This document shows, piece after piece, positions 10,287 through 18,456 of a DNA stretch of 41,013 bases. This DNA comes from an uncultured Pseudomonadota bacterium (GTDB lineage: Bacteria > Myxococcota_A > UBA796 > SXON01). Position 1 is the stretch's first letter. Each line of letters starts with the position of its first letter. The notes under the pieces were generated by a model that worked only from the letters and a program-made list of their open reading frames with translations, ran no database searches and was not told the origin of the DNA. The stretch spans positions 1-41,013 of the forward strand of contig CAJBVW010000112.1 in the NCBI GenBank assembly GCA_903959175.1, read 5' to 3'. The translations under genes and the position numbers were made by a program.

Positions 10287-11818
10287 GCGCGCTCATCCTC
10301 GTCGTCGTGATGCTCCTCCTCGCGCTCATCGGGGCGCGCCTGTTCGTGGTGGTCGGCGTCGCCACGGCGATGTGCTTCCTCCTCTTCACGGACGTGCACT
10401 CGGCGATCGACGCCGTCCTCCAGCTCGACCGCATCGTCACGAAGATCGAGTCGCTCACGACGAAGAACGTGTTCCTCTCGATCCCGTTCTTCATCGCGTC
10501 CGGCTCGATCATGACCAAGGGCGGCATCGCCCGCCGCCTGACGGACCTCGCCCTTGCCGCCGTCGGCTGGCTCCCCGGGGGCCTCGCCGTCGCCTCGATC
10601 GTCGCGTGCATCGTCTTCGCGGCGATCAGCGGCTCGTCGCCGGTCACGCTCGTCGCCGTCGGCAGCGTGATGTTCCCGGCCCTCGTCGCGAGCGGCTACC
10701 CCAAGTCCTTCTCCATCGGCCTCATCACGAGCGCCGGCAGCCTCGGCTGCATGATCCCGCCGGCCATCGCGATGCTGATCTACTCGATCAGCGTCCAGGG
10801 CGTCGATCCCGCGGATCTCTTCTTCGCGGGCATCGTCCCGGCGCTGTTCATCGCTGGCTCGCTCGCGGTGTATGCGGTGTGGGTCGGCCTCAAGGTGCCC
10901 GGCTCCCGCAAGCCCTTCGAGGCCGCGAAGCTCTGGGAGGCGCTCAAGGGTGCGGGCTGGGCGCTCACGCTCCCGTTCCTCGTGCTCGGGGGCATCTACG
11001 GCGGCGTGTTCACGCCCACCGAGGCCGGCGCCGTCGCCTTCGCCGCCAGCCTCCTCGTGACCTGCGCCATCCACGGCGACGTGCCCTGGAGGAAGGTCCC
11101 CGCCATCCTGGTCGAGTCCGCCACGCTCATCGGCTCGCTCATCCTCATCGTGGTGCTCGCCTTCGGCCTCAACGACTTCCTCGCCGAGATCGACGCCCCC
11201 GGCGTCATCCGCGCCTGGGTCGAGAGCGCGGACCTCAACGCGTGGCAGTTCATGCTGCTCGTGAACGTCGTCCTCATCGTGCTCGGCGCGCTGATGGACA
11301 GCATCTCCGCCACGCTCGTGTTCGCGCCCATCCTCGCGCCCGTCGCGGTCCAGCACTACGGCATGGACCCCATCCACTTCGGGATCGTCTTCGTGGTCAA
11401 CATGGAGATCGGGTACATCGCCCCGCCGGTCGCGACGAACCTCTTCGTCGCCGCCGCGATCTTCCGCGAGCCCTTCGTCAACGTCGCCAAGGCCATCGTG
11501 TCGACGCTGCTCATCATTTGCGCGGCGCTCGTCGTGATCATGTACGTGCCCACCATCTCGAAGGGCCCGATCAACCTGCGGGAAGGCCTCGCCTTCTACG
11601 AGCCGTTCCCCTGGGACGGCAAGGCCGTCGCCGCCGATGTCGCCGCGCCCGACGCGGGGACCGACGCCGGCACCGAGCCCGCCGCGCCTGCCGGCCGTCC
11701 GCTCACGATGCAGGAGATGATGGACAAGGCCAAGCGGGACGCCGCCGCCCCCGCGCCGGAGGGCGCCGCCGCCGAGGAGGCCCCCGCGCCGACGCCCGAG
11801 GCCCCGGCCGCCCCGTAG
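10283..11818 (+). CDS. dctM: TRAP transporter large permease, DctM, with extended C-terminal tail
   Basis: The large membrane subunit that carries out sodium-coupled uptake. It has 511 residues from a GTG start overlapping the dctQ stop, against about 425-450 in typical DctM. The core has around a dozen hydrophobic helices. Its hallmarks are SIPFFIASGSIMTKGG, FAAISGSSPVTLVAVGSVMF and GSLGCMIPPAIAMLIYS, then GALMDSISATLVFAPIL and IGYIAPPVATNLF in the second half. After the last helix (IMYVPTISKGPI) comes a cytoplasmic or periplasmic tail of about 55 residues, rich in Ala, Pro, Glu and Asp and with a short amphipathic stretch LTMQEMMDKAKRDAA. The tail is an oddity with no assigned function. Confidence 0.95.
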   Translation: MSALILVVVMLLLALIGARLFVVVGVATAMCFLLFTDVHSAIDAVLQLDRIVTKIESLTTKNVFLSIPFFIASGSIMTKGGIARRLTDLALAAVGWLPGGLAVASIVACIVFAAISGSSPVTLVAVGSVMFPALVASGYPKSFSIGLITSAGSLGCMIPPAIAMLIYSISVQGVDPADLFFAGIVPALFIAGSLAVYAVWVGLKVPGSRKPFEAAKLWEALKGAGWALTLPFLVLGGIYGGVFTPTEAGAVAFAASLLVTCAIHGDVPWRKVPAILVESATLIGSLILIVVLAFGLNDFLAEIDAPGVIRAWVESADLNAWQFMLLVNVVLIVLGALMDSISATLVFAPILAPVAVQHYGMDPIHFGIVFVVNMEIGYIAPPVATNLFVAAAIFREPFVNVAKAIVSTLLIICAALVVIMYVPTISKGPINLREGLAFYEPFPWDGKAVAADVAAPDAGTDAGTEPAAPAGRPLTMQEMMDKAKRDAAAPAPEGAAAEEAPAPTPEAPAAP

Positions 11819-11820
11819 GG

Positions 11821-12459
11821 CTACCGGATGAGCTCGAGGACCACCGCGGCCTCGCTCGTCACGACGGTCGAGACGCGGACGCCCTCCTCGCCGCCTTCCT
11901 GGCCGCGATAGCCGCGGACGAGCCAGCGCACGCCGACCGCGACGGCGGGGCGGCCCTTCTTGTCGCCGAGGAGGTACTCCGCGCCGAGGCCGCCCTGGAG
12001 CCCGAGGCCCCCGATGCGCGCGCGGTTGGCGGCGGCGCCCTCGTCGGCGTCCGCTTGCTCCTGCACGGTGTAGGCGCTGTCGGTCGTGGCGGCGGTGGGG
12101 AGGATGCCGAAGGCGCCGGCGTCCCCGTAGAGGTTGACCGCGCCGGCCTCCCGCGCCCACAGGTAGCGGCGGTAGTCGGCGCCGAGCCGCAGCCCACCCA
12201 CGGAGGAGACGGCGTTGCCCTCGGCGAAGCGCGACGTGGCGAGGAAGACGACCGACGCGTTGCCGAGCACCGCGTCCCGCGCGCCGACCCAGCCGCCGTG
12301 GGCGGTGAGCGGCGTGCGCAGGAGGCCGTCGTACTCGCCGGCGAGCGTGCCGGAGAACTTCCCGGCGTCATCCCAGGCGAGGGTGCCGATGCCCGCGGGG
12401 GACCAGGCCCCGCCGAACAGGACGGCGGCGTGAGCGGTGCCGGCGAGGAGGAGGAGCAC
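11821..12459 (-). CDS. Exported beta-barrel-like protein, function unknown
   Basis: A 212-residue protein with a short signal-like N-terminus ending in TAHA-AV. The rest alternates polar and hydrophobic residues in short stretches (GGLRLGADYRRYLW, LGLQGGLGAEYLL, VAVGVRWLVRGY) separated by turns. That pattern suggests a small outer-membrane barrel, perhaps eight strands. It is not a recognisable named family. I chose the GTG at 12459 because no ATG lies upstream in the frame before the divergent gene; this leaves a minimal signal peptide, so the start is uncertain. Its stop lies two bases from the dctM stop (convergent). A 51-base region separates it from the divergent gene at 12511 and must contain both promoters. 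Confidence 0.6.
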   Translation of the reverse strand: MLLLLAGTAHAAVLFGGAWSPAGIGTLAWDDAGKFSGTLAGEYDGLLRTPLTAHGGWVGARDAVLGNASVVFLATSRFAEGNAVSSVGGLRLGADYRRYLWAREAGAVNLYGDAGAFGILPTAATTDSAYTVQEQADADEGAAANRARIGGLGLQGGLGAEYLLGDKKGRPAVAVGVRWLVRGYRGQEGGEEGVRVSTVVTSEAAVVLELIR

Positions 12460-12510
12460 GCCGCAGCGTATCTCCCGGAGGGCGGGGTTGTCTTCGGTTA
12501 GAGGGAGGGC

Positions 12511-13434
12511 ATGTACATCGAGCGGATCGAGGTGAGCGGCTTCGGCGGTTTGCGGAAGTTCGACGCGGCGCTCGAGCGGACGGCGCGCTTCGACGGGCCG
12601 CCCCGCGCGCTCGTGGCGCTGCAGGACGCGGTGCAGCTGGCGTTCGCGGCGTGGGATCCGGACTCCTTGCGCGCGCTCCTCCACCGCTGGGGCTGCGTCA
12701 ACCCGGTGGTCGCCGGCGAGGGCCTGCCCGAGGGCGCCCAGTGGGACAGCGCGCCGGGCCTCGGCGCGGTGCTCGACCGCGGCGCGGACGGCCTGCTGGT
12801 CGTCGGCGTCACGTTGAGCCTGGATCCTCCCCAATACGGCAAGCTCCGGCGCCTCGCCGCGCGCGACGGCCGCCTCATCGACGCGCTCGCCGAGGGCGCC
12901 CGCCTCTCCGTCCGCGTCGGCGCCCGGTTCAGCCCCGCGCTCGACGCCGTGGCGCTCGACCCCCTCGGCTTCGTGCTCGGCGCCGAGGCCTTCCCCATCG
13001 CGGGCGCCGAGCGGCCGAAGTGGATGACGCCCTTCCTCCTCGGGCTGCGCGGGCGCCTCTGGCGCGGACCGCTGCCCGCCGCGACGTGGGGCGAGCGCGC
13101 GCGCTCGTATCGCGCCTCCGACCACCGCTCCCTCCGCCGCGCGCTGGACGCCCTGGCGGCCCCGCCCGCGTCGTTGGGAGAGGCCGTGGCGCTCCCGGAC
13201 GGCCCCGCCGTCTACGAAGAGGACGACCTCGTCCCCGCGCGGCACCTCGGGCGCGCCGCGGTCGACGCCGCGGGCCTCGTCGGCGCGGTTCACCTCTCCG
13301 AGGCCGAGATCCTCATGGTCGACGGGCCGCCGCCCGCGTGGGTCGAGTGGCTGGCGGAGCAGGCCGAAGCCGACGCCTCCCCGCTGGAGCAGGTCATCCT
13401 GATGGGCGTCCCCGGCGGGCACACCCTTGGCTGA
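12511..13434 (+). CDS. RecF/SMC-like protein with degenerate ATPase motifs
   Basis: The 307 residues begin MYIERIEVSGFGGLRKF, the typical first strands of RecF/SMC/OLD-type ATPases. In those proteins a P-loop of form GPNGSGKS should follow at about residue 30. Here the stretch reads GPPRALVALQDAVQLAF (residues 29-45), with the helix kept but Gly-Lys-Ser/Thr lost. Near the C-terminus ILMVDG (267-272) sits where a Walker B with Asp-Glu is expected, and QVILMGVPGGH (294-304) where the usual threonine-histidine switch is found. It thus looks like a non-hydrolysing remnant lacking the coiled-coil middle. This is my reading of patterns, not an alignment. A GGAGG-like site precedes the ATG. The next gene overlaps its end by 8 bases, so the two are coupled. 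Confidence 0.6.
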   Translation: MYIERIEVSGFGGLRKFDAALERTARFDGPPRALVALQDAVQLAFAAWDPDSLRALLHRWGCVNPVVAGEGLPEGAQWDSAPGLGAVLDRGADGLLVVGVTLSLDPPQYGKLRRLAARDGRLIDALAEGARLSVRVGARFSPALDAVALDPLGFVLGAEAFPIAGAERPKWMTPFLLGLRGRLWRGPLPAATWGERARSYRASDHRSLRRALDALAAPPASLGEAVALPDGPAVYEEDDLVPARHLGRAAVDAAGLVGAVHLSEAEILMVDGPPPAWVEWLAEQAEADASPLEQVILMGVPGGHTLG

Positions 13435-13885
13435 GTCGCTCGCCCTCTGCCCCCGCTGCGGCGCCGAGAAGGACCTCCCCCTCGGCCGCTGCGGCGCCTG
13501 CGGCGTCGTCCCCGTCGACGCCGAGCGCGAGATCGCCCTCCTGTGCTCCACGCGCATCCTCGACGTGCCCGCGCTCCGCGCCGCGCAGGAGCGCATCCGC
13601 CGCGGCGAGCCCCTGCGCCCCACCGAGGCCCTCCGCGCCCGCGCCCGCGCGCTCCTCCTGGGAGAGGAGGTCGCCAGCGTCACGTTCACCCGCGGGCAGA
13701 TCGCCGGACTGGCGCTCGCGAACCTGCTCCTGACACCGCTCCTCGGGTACGCCGTGTGGTTTCGCTACCGGACGCGGCCGGGCCCCGCCGCGCGGCAGGC
13801 GCTGTTCGCGACCGTGCCGGTGTCGCTCTTCCTGCTGGTCGCGCTCGTGGCCTGGCGCGTCGCCCTGCTCACGGGAAACGCTTAG
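13427..13885 (+). CDS. Zinc-ribbon protein with two membrane helices
   Basis: A 152-residue protein from a TTG start inside the end of the preceding gene. Residues 8-25 form a rubredoxin-type zinc ribbon (CPRCG ... CGACG, Cys8, 11, 22 and 25). A charged helical linker follows, with LRAAQERIRRGEPLRPTEALRARARALLLGEE. Two hydrophobic helices at about 91-112 and 123-146 anchor the C-terminus, with a basic loop between them (WFRYRTRPGPAARQ). Such ribbon-plus-membrane proteins are common and mostly uncharacterised. Coupling to the RecF-like gene suggests they work together, perhaps the first as a soluble partner. The stop codon overlaps the stop of a small gene on the other strand. Confidence 0.75.
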   Translation: MAESLALCPRCGAEKDLPLGRCGACGVVPVDAEREIALLCSTRILDVPALRAAQERIRRGEPLRPTEALRARARALLLGEEVASVTFTRGQIAGLALANLLLTPLLGYAVWFRYRTRPGPAARQALFATVPVSLFLLVALVAWRVALLTGNA

Positions 13886-14061
13886 TTCAACGGGCGGTGC
13901 AGCGCGCGGAGCGCGTCGGGATCCACGAGGATCACCCGGCGCTCGTGCCAGTCCAACGGCATCTCGTGGGCCTGTCGGAGCTGCGGGCTCGTGTCCGCCA
14001 CGCGCGCGAGCACGGCGTCGAGGCGCCGCTCGAGGAGCGCGCCGAAGGGGATGGCGGACAC
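13882..14061 (-). CDS. Small hypothetical protein, 59 residues
   Basis: A short frame starting at GTG one base after the stop of the pseudokinase-receiver gene, with a GGAG ten bases before the start. The protein runs MSAIPFGALLERRLDAVLAR and ends DPDALRALHRPLN. It is amphipathic and helical at the N-terminus, with a conserved-looking middle MPLDWHERRVILVD. It is not recognised. Support comes from the position, the ribosome-binding site and codon use like its neighbours. Its TAA overlaps the TAG of the convergent zinc-ribbon gene. It may be a partner or small effector of the protein encoded just upstream. It could also be a chance frame. Confidence 0.45.
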   Translation of the reverse strand: MSAIPFGALLERRLDAVLARVADTSPQLRQAHEMPLDWHERRVILVDPDALRALHRPLN

Positions 14062-14062
14062 G

Positions 14063-15262
14063 TTAGTCGAGCTCCAGGAGCGCCCGCACCCGATCCGTCA
14101 GCGCCCGCGCCCCGAACGGCTTCGGAAGGATGGGGAGGTCGTCCACGTCGGCGGCGCCGAGCAGATCGCTGGAGTGGCCGCTGACGAGCAGCACCGGCAG
14201 CCGCGGCGCGCTGCGACGGGCCTCGGCCGCGAGCTCGACCCCGCTGCGGCCGGGGAGCACGGCGTCGGCCACGATGGCGACGAGCTCGGAGAGGTGCACG
14301 CGCAACAGCACCGAGGCGGCGACGCCGTCCTCCGCAGTGAGGACGTCGAAGCCGGCGCGGCGGAGCACGGCGCCCATCATGGCGAGGGAGGACTCGTCGT
14401 CGTCCACGATGAGGACGGTTCCCTTGCTGGCGCCCGCGCGGAGACCGGAGGCCAAGGCGGGGAACTCGATGACGACGGCCACATGGGGCTCGACGAGCAT
14501 GCGCCCCCCGGCCGCGGTGACGAAGCGCCGGGCGGCGTCGATGGCGCCGAGGTCTCCTGCGGGGAGCGAGGCGGGGGCGAGGCGGACGCGCACGGAGTCG
14601 CCGCCGCGCAGCTCGACGTGGAGGGGCGCCTCGGGGGTGGCGGTGCCGGCGAGGTCCGCCAGGAGGCCGACCAGGAGCGGGAAGAGGCGCGCGCGGTCGA
14701 CCTCGACGGTGAAGTCGCTGTCGGTGGCGTGGATGGTGACGGGCAGCGGCCGCAGCGCCGCGGCGGCGTCGCGCACGAGCACGCCGAGGCAGACGGGCAC
14801 GCGCTCGCTGGAGGTGGGGGCGCCCAGGGCCGCGATCTGGAGGCGGAGGACGCGCAGCTCCTCGGCACCGGCGAGGGTCTCGCGGAGGCAGCGCGCCACG
14901 GGCTCCGAGGGGCCCTCGAGCAGGCCGATCTGGGCGTTCCCCTCGAGCGAGGCCTCGAGCCGCTCCAGGCGCTGGGCGACCGCGGCGGTCACGGCGTTGA
15001 CGACGCCCTGGCTCTCGCCGGCGGCGCCGAGGGCGAGCCAGGTGCCGTCCACGAGGGGGCACATGTTCAGCGGGCGCGGGGGGCGGCCGGCGGCGAGCAG
15101 CGCGCCGCGGGTGCCCAGGATCTCGATGCGATGCCCCACCACCGGGCCGGCCCAGGCGGTGAACGGCTCGTTGCACGCGACGACCGCGCCGTAGGCGTCA
15201 CACCACGCGGCCGGCGTCGCGAAGCTCGAGAGCAGGAACGGCGGCGGGGCGAGGTGTGCCAT
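14063..15262 (-). CDS. Degenerate sensor kinase fused to a response-regulator receiver domain
   Basis: A 399-residue cytoplasmic protein. Residues 1-80 look PAS-like (WCDAYGAVVACNEPFTAWAG). Residues 95-270 resemble a histidine kinase core that has decayed: no H-box His is seen, and the N-box equivalent reads LLVGLLADLAG (after VEVDRAR), without the Asn pair. The glycine-rich ATP-lid motifs are absent. Residues 281-399 are an intact receiver: acidic triad Asp287-289, phospho-acceptor Asp333 in VADAVLPGRSG, Ser361 and Lys381 in PKPFG. It probably acts as a phospho-accepting adaptor served by a kinase encoded elsewhere. It lies just downstream of the ABC exporter genes on the same strand and just upstream of a 59-residue protein. 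Confidence 0.75.
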   Translation of the reverse strand: MAHLAPPPFLLSSFATPAAWCDAYGAVVACNEPFTAWAGPVVGHRIEILGTRGALLAAGRPPRPLNMCPLVDGTWLALGAAGESQGVVNAVTAAVAQRLERLEASLEGNAQIGLLEGPSEPVARCLRETLAGAEELRVLRLQIAALGAPTSSERVPVCLGVLVRDAAAALRPLPVTIHATDSDFTVEVDRARLFPLLVGLLADLAGTATPEAPLHVELRGGDSVRVRLAPASLPAGDLGAIDAARRFVTAAGGRMLVEPHVAVVIEFPALASGLRAGASKGTVLIVDDDESSLAMMGAVLRRAGFDVLTAEDGVAASVLLRVHLSELVAIVADAVLPGRSGVELAAEARRSAPRLPVLLVSGHSSDLLGAADVDDLPILPKPFGARALTDRVRALLELD

Positions 15263-15267
15263 GCGGA

Positions 15268-16086
15268 TCAGGGTACATCCATCCTATGGAATCGTGCAAC
15301 GGCAAACACTGCCGACACGACGATGTACACCCCGAGGGCCCCGAACTGGACGGGATCCCAGCCCTTCTCGGAGCCGATCCAACAGCCGAGCGCGTTCCCC
15401 AGCGTGTAGGGCACGACGAGCGCGGCCTCTTCCACGCCGACCGCGCCGAGGAGCTTGAGCAGGAGGCCGAGGCCGAAGTCGAGGATGAGCAGCAGGAGCA
15501 TCGCCACCACGACCCCGCCCACCGAGGAGACGAGCATCGAGGCGAGCATCGTGAGCGAGATGAGCCCCACGTCGGAGAGGAAGCTGGCCGCGTAGCCGAG
15601 GAGGAGCGACGAGAGCGCGCCCCCGGCGGTGTCGAGGCCGAAGAAAGCGGCGCCAAGGCCGAGGCTCAGCGTGAGGGTGACAACGAGGGTCACGATGGAG
15701 AGCGCGCAGAGGGCCAGCAGCTTGGCCGCGAGGATGCTCCAGCGCGGCACGGGGCGGACGACCAGCTCGCGGAGCGTGCGCTCGCCGAGCTCGCCGGCGA
15801 CGGAGCCGGCCGTCGCGAGGAGCAGGAACAGCGGCAGGAGGAAGAAGTTGCGCGCCCAGAGCGCCCAGCCGGCGACGTACTCGCCGGAGGACGTGAAGTT
15901 CGAGACGGTCTCCTGCCCGTTCACCGACGCGCTGAACGAGTCGCGCATGTGGCCCCACTGCCACACGCCGAACACGGCGCCGATCGCGACGAGGACCGCG
16001 ATCGTGATCGCCGCGATGGCGCTGCCGCTGGTGAACACCTTCCGCGTCTCCGCGAGGACCATCCTGGGGAACTGCCGGGGGATCAT
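15268..16086 (-). CDS. ABC-2 type exporter, membrane subunit
   Basis: A 272-residue permease of the ABC-2/NosY type. The N-terminus (MIPRQFPRMVLAETRKVFTSG) gives the cytoplasmic helix typical of this family, followed by about six hydrophobic helices. A periplasmic loop (NGQETVSNFTSSGEY) lies between the first two, and the family-like segment GELGERTLRELVVRPVPRWSILAAKLL falls between helices 2 and 3. Its ATG overlaps the stop of the ATPase gene (ATGA), so the two form one transporter. The substrate is unknown; relatives export drugs, lipids or proteins, or affect copper-enzyme assembly. The next gene begins after its stop with a 5-base gap. Confidence 0.9.
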   Translation of the reverse strand: MIPRQFPRMVLAETRKVFTSGSAIAAITIAVLVAIGAVFGVWQWGHMRDSFSASVNGQETVSNFTSSGEYVAGWALWARNFFLLPLFLLLATAGSVAGELGERTLRELVVRPVPRWSILAAKLLALCALSIVTLVVTLTLSLGLGAAFFGLDTAGGALSSLLLGYAASFLSDVGLISLTMLASMLVSSVGGVVVAMLLLLILDFGLGLLLKLLGAVGVEEAALVVPYTLGNALGCWIGSEKGWDPVQFGALGVYIVVSAVFAVARFHRMDVP

Positions 16087-17021
16087 GCGCGCTCCTCGAC
16101 GCCGGGCTCGGCGGAGGTGACGGAGAGGAAGAGCTCCTCGAGGGAGCCGCTGCGGGAGACCAGCTCGCTGACGCCCACGCCCGCGAGCACCAGCGCGCGG
16201 TTGAGCCCGGCGGCGTCCATCTGGTCGAGCGAGACACGGATGCGGCCGTCGGCGCCGTCGCCCACGATCTCGGCGCCGGGGATGCCCGCGAGCGCGAGCA
16301 CGGCGGTGGCGCGATCCTCCACCGCGATCTCGACCTCGCGGCGGCCGGCGGCGCGCGCCAGCAGGTCCTCCATGCGGCCCTCCGCCTTGAGCACGCCCTT
16401 GTCGATGATGCCGACGCGGTTGCACATGGCCTCGACCTCCGAGAGGAGGTGGCTCGACACGAAGACGGTCAGCTTGTCGCGGCGCGCGAGCTCCACCAGC
16501 AGGTCCCGCACCTCGCGCATGCCGCGCGGATCCAGGCCGTTCGTGGGCTCGTCGAGCACGAGGAGGCGGGGCTGCCCCACCAGCGCGCGGGCGATGCCGA
16601 GGCGCTGCTTCATGCCGAGGGAGTAGCCCTTGACCTTGTCGTTCTTGCGCGGGCTGAGGCCCACGCGGTCGAGCGCGCGGTCGATCTCGGCGGAGTCCCC
16701 CCGGCCGGCGTAGGCGCAGGCGATCTCGAGGTTGGCGCGGCCGGACATCCACTCGTGGAAGCGGGGGGTCTCCACCATCGCGCCGACGCCCGCGCGCTGG
16801 GCGACGGGATCGGCGTTGCCGAAGATCTCGACTGTCCCCGCGTCACGACGGATGAGGCCGAGGATGCAGCGGATCGCCGTCGTCTTTCCTGCGCCGTTCG
16901 GGCCGAGGAATCCGTAGAGATCCCCAGGGCGTACGTCCAGGTTGAGGCTGTCCACCGCCGAGCGGCTCCCGTACCGACGCGCGAGGCCTCGGACGTAGAG
17001 CGCAGAATCGTCGCTTGTCAC
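16083..17021 (-). CDS. ABC exporter ATP-binding protein
   Basis: ATPase of the exporter encoded with the adjacent ABC-2 permease. It has 312 residues from the GTG at 17021, chosen because GGAGG lies five bases upstream; the frame remains open for 13 more codons. Walker A is GPNGAGKTT (residues 40-48), the signature is SLGMK within YSLGMKQRLGIARAL (134-138), Walker B is LLVLDEPTNGLDP (153 onward) and the switch His is 191. The C-terminal 100 residues form the accessory domain seen in the CcmA/NosF/BcrA-type group. No motif is missing. The divergent lipoprotein gene begins about 100 bases away. Confidence 0.95.
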   Translation of the reverse strand: MTSDDSALYVRGLARRYGSRSAVDSLNLDVRPGDLYGFLGPNGAGKTTAIRCILGLIRRDAGTVEIFGNADPVAQRAGVGAMVETPRFHEWMSGRANLEIACAYAGRGDSAEIDRALDRVGLSPRKNDKVKGYSLGMKQRLGIARALVGQPRLLVLDEPTNGLDPRGMREVRDLLVELARRDKLTVFVSSHLLSEVEAMCNRVGIIDKGVLKAEGRMEDLLARAAGRREVEIAVEDRATAVLALAGIPGAEIVGDGADGRIRVSLDQMDAAGLNRALVLAGVGVSELVSRSGSLEELFLSVTSAEPGVEERA

Positions 17022-17127
17022 CCGTTCCTCCGCCGTGTAATGAGCGGCAGCCCGCCCCATGGCCCGACGCGCTTCCCAGACGGGGCGGCGCGCGCCCGGC
17101 GGGTCCTTCTACATCCTCGGAGGCGAC

Positions 17128-18363
17128 ATGCCAACCACGAAGCCCGCGCTCCTCGCCCTGTTCCTCCTCGCCGGCTGCCTCGATCCCAAGACGTTCGACG
17201 ACACCGCCGGTACGGACGACACCGGCGGCAGCGACGTGACCGTGTTCGACGTGAACGACGGCACCGCCCCCGAGGACGTGGCCGTCACGCTCGAGGGCCT
17301 CGTCGTCACCAGCCTCGTCAATCGCTCCGGGGAGGGCTTCTTCGTCGCCGACCCCGCCGGCGGGCCGAACAGCGGCCTCTACGTGTGGCGCCAGCTCGGG
17401 ATGGACGGCCTCGAGGTCGCCGTGGGCGACGAGGTGCGCATCACCGGCACCCCCAGCGAGTTCTACGGCTGGATGGAGCTCGTCATCGGCGGCGTCGACG
17501 CCGTCGAGGTCACGGGGGAGGCCACCCCGCCCGCCGCGGTCGACCTCGGCGATGGCTCCGGCGTCGACTGGGAGGACTACGAGAGCGTCGTCGTGACCCT
17601 CCAGGACCAGACCGTCACCGCGATCGACGGCTTCAACACCGGCACCCTCTCCGCCGGCATCAAGCTGGACGACGGCTTCCAGTACCTCGAGTACGACTGC
17701 CGTGGCGCCTTCGAGAGCGTGAGCGGCGTCGTCTTCTACGAGTACGAGGCCCACTCGCTCAACCCCCGCACCGACGCCGACCTCGGCGCCTACTCCGCCC
17801 CCTCCGCCCAGGCCGGCACCATCGCCGCCATCCAGGCGGGCGACGTGTGCGGCCCCGTCACGCTCGAGGGCGTGGTCGTCACCGGGCAGGGCGCGCAGAA
17901 GGACGGTTCGACCACCTTCTTCATCCAGGATGCGGGCGGCGGCCCCGGCACCGGCATGGCCGTCTACACCCCCGACGCCGAGGTCGACCCCCAGGTCGGC
18001 GAGGTCTACACCCTCTCCGGCTCCGCCGAGGAGTTCTACGACTTCACCCAGCTCCGCGTCGCGGACACCACCACCGACATGACCCTCACCGGCACCGGCA
18101 CCCCGATGGCCGAGTCGCTCTCCGAGGCCCCCGCCGACTGGGAGCCCTACGAGGGCGCGCTCCTCACCCTCGCCGACGTGACCGTCACGAGCGTCGCCGA
18201 GTTCGGCGAGGTGTCGACCAACTACAACATCGGCATCGACAACCTCTACTACGAGCACGAGTCCGCCAACGGCGACACCTTCGCGACCGTCACCGGCGTG
18301 GTCTACTACTCCTTCTCGGAGTGGAAGATCGAGCCGCGCGACGCCGCGGATCTGGTCCCTTAG
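17128..18363 (+). CDS. Lipoprotein with two OB-fold-like repeats
   Basis: A 411-residue secreted lipoprotein. LFLLAGC gives a lipobox with Cys17, followed by a short Asp/Thr/Gly linker (DDTAGTDDTGGSD). The mature part has two similar halves. Each begins with a strand such as VTLEGLVVTS or VTLEGVVVTG, then a strand with FFVADPAGGP / FFIQDAGGGP, a GLYVW / GMAVYTP strand, VGDEVRITGTPSEFY / VGEVYTLSGSAEEFY, and a C-terminal part with VSGVVFYEYEAHSLNPR / VTGVVYYSFSEWKIEPR. This is the OB-like unit found next to secreted nucleases such as YhcR and ExeM, but no nuclease domain is present. A GGAGG site lies six bases before the ATG. Function unknown; DNA or polysaccharide binding is only a guess. Confidence 0.8.
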   Translation: MPTTKPALLALFLLAGCLDPKTFDDTAGTDDTGGSDVTVFDVNDGTAPEDVAVTLEGLVVTSLVNRSGEGFFVADPAGGPNSGLYVWRQLGMDGLEVAVGDEVRITGTPSEFYGWMELVIGGVDAVEVTGEATPPAAVDLGDGSGVDWEDYESVVVTLQDQTVTAIDGFNTGTLSAGIKLDDGFQYLEYDCRGAFESVSGVVFYEYEAHSLNPRTDADLGAYSAPSAQAGTIAAIQAGDVCGPVTLEGVVVTGQGAQKDGSTTFFIQDAGGGPGTGMAVYTPDAEVDPQVGEVYTLSGSAEEFYDFTQLRVADTTTDMTLTGTGTPMAESLSEAPADWEPYEGALLTLADVTVTSVAEFGEVSTNYNIGIDNLYYEHESANGDTFATVTGVVYYSFSEWKIEPRDAADLVP

Positions 18364-18364
18364 T

Positions 18365-18395
18365 CTCTTGGGGCAGGGGTCTCCTGGGGCAGGGG
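18365..18395. repeat. Direct repeat of 15 bases, two copies
   Basis: CTCTTGGGGCAGGGG (18365-18379) and CTCCTGGGGCAGGGG (18381-18395) differ at one base and are spaced by one T. The second copy runs into the hairpin element that begins at 18386. The pair lies directly behind the stop codon of the OB-fold lipoprotein gene. Confidence 0.7.
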
Positions 18396-18417
18396 CTCCG
18401 CCCCCGCAACGCCCCGG
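18386..18417. repeat. Dispersed GC-rich hairpin element, copy 2
   Basis: Reads GGGGCAGGGGCTCCGCCCC followed by CGCAACGCCCCGG, matching the minus-strand reading of 2461-2488. GGGGC-TCC-GCCCC forms a short hairpin. It sits in the 93-base gap between two plus-strand genes and may also serve as a weak terminator. Confidence 0.6.
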
Positions 18418-18456
18418 AGCCACGGTCCCGTCGACATCCTCCCTCACGGAGCCCCC

